Origin: Pseudoduganella violaceinigra DSM 15887 | Lineage (GTDB): Bacteria; Pseudomonadota; Gammaproteobacteria; Burkholderiales; Burkholderiaceae_D | Direction of reading: 5' to 3' | DNA: 64,000 nucleotides | Assembly: GCF_000425385.1 (NCBI RefSeq) | Contig: NZ_KE384358.1 | Coordinates: 193,623 to 257,622, forward strand | In this document: in pieces, positions 1-7,060 of the stretch | Layout of the letters: every line of letters starts with the position of its first letter | Position numbering within the stretch: the first letter of the stretch is position 1 | Made by a program: the position numbers and the translations under genes | Notes under the pieces: generated by a model | What the model saw: only the letters and a program-made list of their open reading frames with translations | Database searches by the model: none | What the model was told of the DNA's origin: nothing

Positions 1-1380
1 GACTACCAGAAGAAATCGCAGAAGTCCGCGCCGGGCTTCCAGCTGATCGGCGGGACCAGCCTGCCGGTGGTGGACGCCGCCACCTTCCTCAACGACCAGC
101 CATGGGCCAAGCCGGTGGAAACGACGACCAGCAACATCGGCCTGAACTTCCAGTACCAGCTCGCGCAGGAGTGGAAAGCCACCTTCAGCGCCAACCAGCA
201 CCATTTCAAACGCGACGACTACACCGCCTTCCCTTACGGCTGCGGCAGCGAAAACCTGTGGCCGGGCTTCTGCGCCAACGGCGACTACGATGTGTACGAC
301 TACCGCAGCCTGGGCGAAGAAAAGAAACCGCTGTCGGCCAAGGCGCAGTTGAACGGCCGCTTCGCCACCGGCGCGATCCGCCACGAGCTGACGGCCGGCC
401 TGTCCTTCTTCAGCAACCATGAGCGCTGGGGCAACGACGTGTACGACTTCGCAGGCGTGAGCAATATCTACCATCCGGTCGCGGTGCCGATGAGCTCCGG
501 CGAAGTGGGCCCTGTGTCCGAACGCCGCACCGATCATGAGCGCGCAGCCTACCTGCAGGACATTATCGGCCTGACCAATGAGCTGGCACTGCACGCCGGT
601 GCGCGCTATGCCTCCGTACGCCGCTCGCAGGCGGTTGCGGCGCCGACCCGCGACAATTTCTGGCTGCCCAATGCGTCGCTCGTCTACAGCCCGACTGACA
701 AGCTGTCTTATTACGCCTCCTACGCCCAAGGCCTGCAGCATGGCGGCGTGGCGCCGAAGAAGGCCGCCAACAGCAAAACCGCGCTGGCGCCGGGCAAGTC
801 AAAGGAAATTGAAGTCGGCGCCAAGGCCGAGTTCAACGGCATTTCGCTGACGACCGCGCTGTACCAGATCGAACAGGGCCTGGAATTCACCGATTTTTCC
901 AACACGTTCGTACGCGATGGCCAGGAGCGCCACCGCGGCCTGGAATTCAGCGCCCAGGGCAAGGTAACGCGCGCCCTGCTGCTGGGGGCATCGCTGGCGG
1001 CCATCCATACCGAACAGGAAGGTACCGGCCTGGCGGCCGTGGACGGCAAGCGCGTGCCCAACGTGCCGAATTTCAAGTCGACCGTTTGGGCAGACTACGC
1101 CGTGAGCGCAGTGCCTGGACTGAAGCTGACTGCCAACTGGCAGTTCGCGGGCAAGAAGGCCTTCGACAAGGAAAACACGGTCAGCGTGCCGTCCTACCAT
1201 GTGTTCAACCTGGGCGGATCCTACGCCCTGCGCATGGCCGGCTCTTCGGTGATCCTGCGCGCGCAGGTGAAGAACGCATTCGACAAGTTTTACTGGCGTG
1301 ATGTGACGCCGGATCTGGACGGCTACCTGTTCCCAGGCGCCCCGCGCACCTTCCATTTGTCGGCCCAGGTCGACTTCTAA
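1..1380 (+). CDS. TonB-dependent receptor, C-terminal part (5' end outside window)
   Basis: The reading frame is open from the first base of the window and ends at a TAA, so about 459 C-terminal residues are present and the signal peptide and most of the plug domain are missing. Alternating aromatic strands such as YYASYAQGL, the late ...NAFDKFYWRD motif and the C-terminal phenylalanine (SAQVDF) are typical of the beta-barrel of TonB-dependent outer-membrane receptors, which import siderophores, vitamins or other large substrates using energy passed on by TonB. It converges with a pnuC/kinase cassette, overlapping its last gene by 4 nt. A shared substrate is an inference from this position. 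The substrate cannot be read from the barrel alone. Confidence 0.9.
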   Translation, partial: DYQKKSQKSAPGFQLIGGTSLPVVDAATFLNDQPWAKPVETTTSNIGLNFQYQLAQEWKATFSANQHHFKRDDYTAFPYGCGSENLWPGFCANGDYDVYDYRSLGEEKKPLSAKAQLNGRFATGAIRHELTAGLSFFSNHERWGNDVYDFAGVSNIYHPVAVPMSSGEVGPVSERRTDHERAAYLQDIIGLTNELALHAGARYASVRRSQAVAAPTRDNFWLPNASLVYSPTDKLSYYASYAQGLQHGGVAPKKAANSKTALAPGKSKEIEVGAKAEFNGISLTTALYQIEQGLEFTDFSNTFVRDGQERHRGLEFSAQGKVTRALLLGASLAAIHTEQEGTGLAAVDGKRVPNVPNFKSTVWADYAVSAVPGLKLTANWQFAGKKAFDKENTVSVPSYHVFNLGGSYALRMAGSSVILRAQVKNAFDKFYWRDVTPDLDGYLFPGAPRTFHLSAQVDF

Positions 1381-2081
1381 AACAGGTACTGGGCGCGCAT
1401 CGAGAAGGAATTTGCCGCGCGCCCCGAATTCCTGCCGAACAGGTAGGCCGCTTCGTATTTGATGTGGCCTGCCTGCCCGAAGAACGCCGGCCCTGCCCGG
1501 TGCGACTGCTTTTTCGAAGGCAGCCAGTCGTTCCACTTCCCCACTTCGCCAAAGCCCTGCAGGCCGGGCGAGAACCAGCTCTTCCAGCGCTGCTTGATCT
1601 GCCACTGGTAGGCAAGCTCGGTTTCATTGTCCTCGCCGTTGTCCATCTCGCGCTGGAAGAACAGGTTGAAGTTCAGCTGCGTGCGCCAGAGCTGCGCCTG
1701 CAGCACGGGGCCGATCTCGAGCGCATATCCATCCTCGCGCCGCCGCGAGCGTTCCACCAGCGTGTGCAGCGCCACATCCACCTCGTACTGCCCCTGCGTC
1801 AGGAGGAAATCGTTCTGCCACTCGATGCCGGTATTGCGCGTGTGGCGGCCGTTGGACTGGACCCACTGTGTCGAGAGCTCGGTGTACCAGCGCGGCGTCA
1901 CGCCATAGCCGAAGCCGATCTCCGGGCTGGCCACCGTGCCGCCGTTCTTGAAATGGGCATTCCAGTATTTGTAGTCGATCGATGCCTGGCCCGCCACATC
2001 GTAGGTGGTGACCATGTAGTAGCCCGTTTCGGCGAGCGCGATTTGCGGAAGCAAGACGGCCAGCGCGAGCAGTTTTCTCAT
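1377..2081 (-). CDS. outer-membrane beta-barrel-like protein, function unknown
   Basis: A 234-residue protein with a signal peptide (MRKLLALAVLLPQIALA, cleavage expected before ETGYY). The rest is rich in amphipathic, aromatic stretches and the protein ends in ...RAQYLF; a terminal phenylalanine is the usual assembly signal of outer-membrane barrels. It starts 3 nt after the stop of the ribosylnicotinamide-kinase gene and so is almost certainly co-transcribed with pnuC and the kinase. This suggests an outer-membrane role linked to the same substrate, but no family was recognised. A plain structural outer-membrane protein without transport activity is equally possible. Confidence 0.75.
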   Translation of the reverse strand: MRKLLALAVLLPQIALAETGYYMVTTYDVAGQASIDYKYWNAHFKNGGTVASPEIGFGYGVTPRWYTELSTQWVQSNGRHTRNTGIEWQNDFLLTQGQYEVDVALHTLVERSRRREDGYALEIGPVLQAQLWRTQLNFNLFFQREMDNGEDNETELAYQWQIKQRWKSWFSPGLQGFGEVGKWNDWLPSKKQSHRAGPAFFGQAGHIKYEAAYLFGRNSGRAANSFSMRAQYLF

Positions 2082-2084
2082 CGA

Positions 2085-2600
2085 CTAGACTCCCAGTAGT
2101 TGCTCCACCTGTTGCAGGCGCGCTTCAAGCGCGCCCGAAATGCGCGCATAAGGTATGCCGCGCCGTGCCAGCTCGCCGAGCAGGATGGAATCAATCATAC
2201 CGCTGACGTCTTCCTCTTCGTGGTGAAGTCCGTCAGGTATCCATGCAAATTCAGGCTTGCACACCAGGGTTATGTCGTATCGGCGCGACGCCGCGAGGCT
2301 TTCGAGCTGCTCGTCGATGCCGCCGAAATAATGGATGCTGTACACCGCCGTCATCAGCGGCGTCGTGTCGCAGAAGAGGAAACGGCCGCCGTGCGCCGCC
2401 AGCGCTTCCTCGCGCGCCACCTGCGTCGTGGCGATGTGGAACTGGTCGGCCGACACCGGCACGTCCTGGCGCGCGTCGCAGAACTCGCGCAGGTATTCCG
2501 GCACCCACGGCTGGCCGTAGCGCTGCGACAGCGCTTGCGCCAGCGTGGTCTTGCCGGACGATGCGGCGCCGAGAATGGCGACGCGGTAAGGCTGCTTCAT
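2085..2600 (-). CDS. NadR-type ATPase/ribosylnicotinamide kinase domain protein
   Basis: A 171-residue P-loop kinase. The Walker A motif GAASSGKTT lies at about residues 11-19, right after the N-terminal strand YRVAIL. The size and sequence (WVPEYLREFCD, a CDTTPL segment) match the C-terminal ribosylnicotinamide kinase domain of NadR, without the helix-turn-helix and adenylyltransferase domains of the enterobacterial protein. The likely reaction is ATP-dependent phosphorylation of nicotinamide riboside to NMN in the cytoplasm. The ATG at 2600 was chosen because it overlaps the pnuC stop by 4 nt (ATGA) and starts the domain; a longer upstream frame only reads through pnuC out of frame. A related kinase acting on another vitamin is possible. 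Confidence 0.85.
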   Translation of the reverse strand: MKQPYRVAILGAASSGKTTLAQALSQRYGQPWVPEYLREFCDARQDVPVSADQFHIATTQVAREEALAAHGGRFLFCDTTPLMTAVYSIHYFGGIDEQLESLAASRRYDITLVCKPEFAWIPDGLHHEEEDVSGMIDSILLGELARRGIPYARISGALEARLQQVEQLLGV

Positions 2601-3211
2601 TTCCAGACGACCGCCTCTTCCGGCTGCGCGCTGCTGCTCTGCCAGGCCAGCAGGCCGGCCACCGCCATGGCCACGAACATGCCATACAGGACGGCCGTCG
2701 GCATCAGCCCCTTGTGCAAATACAGCGGGATGTACAGCACGTCGACGATGATCCACACGTGCCAGTTCTCGATCTTCTTGCGCGACAGCAGGGCCTGGCC
2801 CACCAGGCTGCCGGCGGTCAGGAAGGCGTCGACGTTCGGCACATCGGTATCGGTGAAATTCCGCAGGAACCAGGCCAGGATGGCGAAGCCCGCCAGCCAG
2901 GCCGCGCCGGACAAGATGCGACCGCGCAGCGTCAGGGACGACACCGCCAGGGCTTTGCCGGCATCGCCGCGCAGCCACTGGTACCAGCCCCAGAACGACA
3001 CCGCCATGAACACGCCCTGCAGCGCCATGTCGCCATACAGTTTGGCGCCGAAAAACACGACGCCGTACATGGCCGAGGACAGGATGGCGAACAGCCAGGC
3101 CCAGTGGTTCTGGCGGATATTCAACCACACGGTCAGCACCGACAACGCAAATGACACCAACTCCAGCGGAGTGGTGGTGGCCAGGCCAAACAGGGAAATG
3201 GTTTCGTTCAT
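2597..3211 (-). CDS. pnuC: PnuC-family nicotinamide riboside (or related vitamin) transporter
   Basis: A 204-residue integral membrane protein with about seven hydrophobic segments. The conserved PnuC features are present: the early W(L)NIRQNHWAWLFAI region, the GWYQWLRG stretch and the late tryptophan-rich ENWHVWIIVDVLYI segment. PnuC proteins are facilitators; net uptake comes from phosphorylation of the substrate inside the cell, which fits the kinase gene that overlaps the pnuC stop by 4 nt. A PnuT (thiamine) assignment cannot be excluded from sequence alone, but the NadR-like kinase favours nicotinamide riboside. It is the first gene of a three-gene minus-strand operon. Confidence 0.9.
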   Translation of the reverse strand: MNETISLFGLATTTPLELVSFALSVLTVWLNIRQNHWAWLFAILSSAMYGVVFFGAKLYGDMALQGVFMAVSFWGWYQWLRGDAGKALAVSSLTLRGRILSGAAWLAGFAILAWFLRNFTDTDVPNVDAFLTAGSLVGQALLSRKKIENWHVWIIVDVLYIPLYLHKGLMPTAVLYGMFVAMAVAGLLAWQSSSAQPEEAVVWK

Positions 3212-3262
3212 GGGAGCATGGTGCGGGTAACGTGCGATTATGCCACGCTCGCAGGCCCGCCA

Positions 3263-3298
3263 TAAGAAAAATGCCGCTCAGTCTTAACTGAACGGCAT
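3263..3298 (-). terminator. rho-independent terminator of the S46 peptidase gene
   Basis: The arms 3271-3282 and 3287-3298 pair over 12 bp with one G-U wobble around a 4-nt loop. Read on the minus strand, the stem is followed by a U-rich run (3263-3270). It sits 22 nt after the peptidase stop and before the pnuC gene. Confidence 0.9.
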
Positions 3299-3320
3299 GA
3301 GGGTTACGGCCCGATTCGTA

Positions 3321-5459
3321 TTACTTCTGCTTAGGATACTTGATCGTCATTTCCTGCAGCAGGTTGTCGGCGTGGTCGACTTCCTTCATCACCCACAGCA
3401 TGTAGCGCACGTCCAGGTGGATGGCTCGCGTGATGTCGCGGTCGAAGTACCAGTCCTTGGTGATGGACTCGTAGGTGGAGTCGAAGTTCAGGCCCACCAG
3501 TTCGCCGCGCTTGTTGACGATGGCCGAACCGGAATTGCCGCCGGTGGTGTCGGCCGAGGACAGGAAGTCGACCGGCACGGTGCCCAGCACCGGATCCTTG
3601 AACTGGCCGTAGCGCTTGGCTTTCACGGCTTCCAGCAGCGCCGGCGGGGCGTCGAACGGCTCCTTGCCGGTGTGCTTCTCGGCGATGCCTTCCACCGTGG
3701 TGAACGGGCCCTTGCTTACGCCGTCGCGCGGCGAGTAGGCCGACACGGTGCCGTAGGTGACGCGCAGGGTGGAGTTGGCGTCCGGGTAGACCGGCTTGCC
3801 CTGCGACTTCTTCCAGGCGATCACGGCGCCCATGTACTGCGGAATGATCTTCTCCAGGTTGCCGTCGATTTCCTTGCGGCGGTCTTCCAGCGCGATGGCC
3901 GCGCCGTGCATGCGCACCGCCAGCTGGATGAACGGGTCATCCGACTTCTCGAAATCGGCCGGCGCCTTGTCCATCCACGCCAGGCGCACCGCGGTGTCGG
4001 CCAGCTTGCTTTGCTGGTACATCGCCGGCACGCCGGCCACGGACGGCAGCAGCGCGTCCAGTCCCTGCACATGCGACTTGGCCGGCAGTTTGGCATAGCG
4101 CTGCAGGCCCGCCGCGTAGCGCGCCTGGTCGACCGAAGCCACCAGCGACTGCTCCAGGCGGCTCAGGCGGGCCTTGATATTGGCCACGTCGCGCTCCTGG
4201 AAGCCCGATTCGCGCTGGGCGTCCGGCTTCTGCTTTTCCAGCGCCAGGCGGTACAGCGTGCGTGCGCTCTTCAGCAGGTCGCTGTAGGTCGCCACGCCGT
4301 AGGCGAATTCCTCGTCGCTGACGGCCATTTCGGTGGCGATCGCCGCATCGAGCTCGGCCAGCATCGGGGCTGCGGCGTTGGGCTGCTTGCCGTACCAGGA
4401 GCGGAACTCGGCGTCCTGCCCATCCTTGATCGCAGCGATGTCCTTGCGTGCGAAGCCGTCCAGCAGGCCCTGGGTTTTCTTCATGCGGTTGTTGATCGAC
4501 TTGACCACGCTGGCGTAGCGCACCACGTCGCTGCCGTTGCCTTTGGTGGCGGCGGCAATGGTGTCCAGGTCGGCCTGGTAGTCGGCCACCATGGCCGGAT
4601 AGCTCAGGTCGCGCGCGTAGCGGATCTCGACCGGCAGCTTGTAGCGGCTGGTGCGTCCCGGGTAGCCGGCCAGCAGGATCGGATCGCCGGCTTTCAAGCC
4701 TTCGGCCGACACCACCAGGAAATCCTTCGATTGATACGGCACGTTGTCCGGCGACGGATCGGCCGGGCGGCCGTCCTTGCCCACATACGCGCGCAGGAAG
4801 GAATAGTCGCCGGTATGGCGCGGCCATTCGTAGTTGTCGATGTCGCCGCCGTAGTTGCCGATCGATTCAGGCGGCGCGTACACCAGGCGCACGTCCTTGA
4901 TCATCATCTGGCGGATGCGGTAATACTCGGCGCCGCGGTGGAAGGCCGGCACGGAGCAGCGGTAGATCTTGTCGCTTTCGCATTCGGCGATCAGGGCCTT
5001 GATGCGCGACTTCACCTCTTCGTGGCGCGCCTTGCCCGACAGCTGGTCCAGGCCGCCGTTGACGCGCGCGGTCACGTTTTCCAGCTTGTCGGTCACGTAG
5101 ACGCGGGTGGTCGGGCCGCCCGGCAGTTCTTCGGCGCGGGTCTTGGCCAGGAAGCCGTTGGCGATGTAGTTCTTGTCAGCGGTGGCATTGCGCTGGATGG
5201 CGCCGTAGGCGCAGTGGTGGTTGGTGACCACCAGGCCGTCAGGGGACACGAAGGATGCCGAGCAGCCGTCCAGCGACACGATGGCGCTCATCGGGTGCTT
5301 GGACAGGTCGGCCAGGCGCTCGGCCGGGATGGTGATGCCGATGCGCTGGAGTTCCGCCTTCAGTTGCGGCAGCTGGTGCGGCTGCCACTGGCCCTCGTCG
5401 GCCATGGCAGGAGCGAATGCGGCCAGCAAAGCGGCCGAAAGTGCGATTTTTTTAGTCAA
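3321..5459 (-). CDS. S46 family dipeptidyl-peptidase (DPP7/DPP11-like), secreted
   Basis: A 712-residue precursor with a signal peptide ending AMA before DEGQW. The S46 hallmarks are present: TNHHC with the catalytic His at 81-82, a DNYEWPRHTGD segment carrying the catalytic Asp, and GGNSGSA with the nucleophile Ser643. These enzymes remove dipeptides from peptide N-termini in the periplasm or at the cell surface. The residue 18 positions after the nucleophile decides specificity in the family (Gly in DPP7, Arg in DPP11, from the Porphyromonas enzymes as I recall them). Here it is Ser661, so the P1 preference is not predictable. The gene stands alone, with its own terminator downstream. Confidence 0.93.
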   Translation of the reverse strand: MTKKIALSAALLAAFAPAMADEGQWQPHQLPQLKAELQRIGITIPAERLADLSKHPMSAIVSLDGCSASFVSPDGLVVTNHHCAYGAIQRNATADKNYIANGFLAKTRAEELPGGPTTRVYVTDKLENVTARVNGGLDQLSGKARHEEVKSRIKALIAECESDKIYRCSVPAFHRGAEYYRIRQMMIKDVRLVYAPPESIGNYGGDIDNYEWPRHTGDYSFLRAYVGKDGRPADPSPDNVPYQSKDFLVVSAEGLKAGDPILLAGYPGRTSRYKLPVEIRYARDLSYPAMVADYQADLDTIAAATKGNGSDVVRYASVVKSINNRMKKTQGLLDGFARKDIAAIKDGQDAEFRSWYGKQPNAAAPMLAELDAAIATEMAVSDEEFAYGVATYSDLLKSARTLYRLALEKQKPDAQRESGFQERDVANIKARLSRLEQSLVASVDQARYAAGLQRYAKLPAKSHVQGLDALLPSVAGVPAMYQQSKLADTAVRLAWMDKAPADFEKSDDPFIQLAVRMHGAAIALEDRRKEIDGNLEKIIPQYMGAVIAWKKSQGKPVYPDANSTLRVTYGTVSAYSPRDGVSKGPFTTVEGIAEKHTGKEPFDAPPALLEAVKAKRYGQFKDPVLGTVPVDFLSSADTTGGNSGSAIVNKRGELVGLNFDSTYESITKDWYFDRDITRAIHLDVRYMLWVMKEVDHADNLLQEMTIKYPKQK

Positions 5460-5515
5460 AATAGTCCCCTGAACGTATAAAGCAACGGCAGTATATGCGT
5501 TCTGCGAACTTAGGG

Positions 5516-7060
5516 CTATTGGCTACTTACTAATGGCAGGCGCACGGTGACGCAGCATCCGGCGCCGGGTTCGTATTCGTTCAGGGTGAAGCTGCCGCGC
5601 AGGGCGTCGGCCCGCTCCTGCATGCCGATCAGGCCGAAAGAGCCGGGGCGCTCGCGGCAGGAGGGCGCGATGCCGATGCCGTTGTCCTCCACCTCCAGCA
5701 GGGTCACGCCCTCCTCCACCCACAGGCGCACCGCCACCTGGCTGGCGCGCGAGTGGCGCAGCACATTGACCAGGGCCTCCTGCACGATGCGGAACAGCAC
5801 CAGGCTCAAGTCGCTGCCGATGGCGGCCAGCTGCGCTTCGCCGGGCAGCTCCAGTTCGTAATGCAGGCTGCTGCGGTGGCGGAAATCGTTGACCAGCCAT
5901 TCCAGCGCCGCCGCCAGGCCCAGGTCCAGCACCGAGGGGCGCAATTCGTTCATGATGCCGCGCACACTGCGCAGCGTGGCGTCGATATTGTCCAGCGCCG
6001 CCGCCACGCGCCGCGCAAAGCGCGTCCGGCGCCCGCCCATGCGCTCGTTCAGCTGCACGATGTCGAGCTTCAGCGCCAGCAGGTTCTGTCCCAGTTCGTC
6101 GTGGATTTCGCGCGCGATGCGCTTGCGTTCTTCTTCCTTGACCGCCGCCATGTGGGCCGACAGCTGGCGCAGCTGGCCGTTGGCGTGCAGCAGTTCGGCG
6201 GTGCGCTGCACCACGCGCGACTCCAGGTTGCGGTGCAGGTCCTGCAGCGCCGATTCGGCCTGCTTGCGGCGGCTGATGTCGGACAGCACGGCCACCGTCC
6301 CGGCCGCGGCGCCTTCCGGCCCGGCCAGGGTGCGCAGCGACAGCGTGGCCTGGAAATCGCCGCCGTCGGGCCGGCGCCCTGCCAGTTCGCCCTGCCAGCT
6401 GCCGCGCTCCTGCACGGCGCGCACCGCCTCCAGCCCGCACAGGAGCGCCAGACCGCTGCCGATGGCTTTCGCTTCGGGATAGCCGCTGATGGCGGAAAAG
6501 GCGGGATTGACGGCGACGATGGCGCCGTTGGCGTCGGCCACCGCCACGCCTTCGCCCAGGTTGTCCAGCACGGCGAAGGTGCGCCGCAGCGCCGCGTCCT
6601 GCTGCAAGCCGACGTCGAGGTCGCTCACCACCATGCGGATGGCTTCACCGGTGTGATCGAGGTTGGCCTCGATGCGCACCCGGCCGCCGCCGGCGCTATC
6701 GCACAGCTGCGCCTCCATGGCCACGCTGGCCTCGTCGGCGCGCAGCTCGGCCAGCATCCGGCGCAGCGCCGGCTGGTAGGGCGGCGCCAGGAAGTGCGTC
6801 ACCGGCCGTCCCGGCAGCTCCTGCAGCGGTAGCGCAAACAGGGACGCCGCCGCGCGGTTGGCGCCGGCGATCATGCCGTCGCGCGCCAGCGCCAGATAGC
6901 ACACCGGCGCCTGGTCGAACAGGCCGGCGTAGCGCAGCAGGCCCTGTTCGACCTCCCGTTTCTGACGCTCCAGCTCCGCCAGGGCGGCACTCTGAACTTC
7001 AAGTTCCAGCTGGCTGACTTGCAGCTCATGCCATTGGCGCAGGGCGTCGGTACGGGTCAT
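5516..7060 (-). CDS. PAS-domain sensor histidine kinase (NarL/HisKA_3 type)
   Basis: A 514-residue cytoplasmic kinase without clear membrane segments. An N-terminal coil is followed by PAS domain 1 (about 45-150), PAS domain 2 (about 160-265), a dimerisation segment with the phospho-acceptor in AREIHDELGQ (His320), and an HATPase_c domain with an N-box near ALVNVLRHS and the G-box VEDNGIGI. This architecture normally phosphorylates a LuxR/NarL-type response regulator, but none is encoded nearby. The start overlaps the stop of the upstream CheB-CheR gene by 4 nt, so the two are translationally coupled and probably act together. The signal sensed by the PAS domains is unknown. Confidence 0.93.
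   Translation of the reverse strand: MTRTDALRQWHELQVSQLELEVQSAALAELERQKREVEQGLLRYAGLFDQAPVCYLALARDGMIAGANRAAASLFALPLQELPGRPVTHFLAPPYQPALRRMLAELRADEASVAMEAQLCDSAGGGRVRIEANLDHTGEAIRMVVSDLDVGLQQDAALRRTFAVLDNLGEGVAVADANGAIVAVNPAFSAISGYPEAKAIGSGLALLCGLEAVRAVQERGSWQGELAGRRPDGGDFQATLSLRTLAGPEGAAAGTVAVLSDISRRKQAESALQDLHRNLESRVVQRTAELLHANGQLRQLSAHMAAVKEEERKRIAREIHDELGQNLLALKLDIVQLNERMGGRRTRFARRVAAALDNIDATLRSVRGIMNELRPSVLDLGLAAALEWLVNDFRHRSSLHYELELPGEAQLAAIGSDLSLVLFRIVQEALVNVLRHSRASQVAVRLWVEEGVTLLEVEDNGIGIAPSCRERPGSFGLIGMQERADALRGSFTLNEYEPGAGCCVTVRLPLVSSQ

Noticed and set aside
3297..5480. Long plus-strand open frame opposite the S46 peptidase
   Set aside because: It is the antisense shadow of a gene with full catalytic motifs; the predicted protein is rich in His, Arg and Val with no domain, as expected from high-GC reverse frames.
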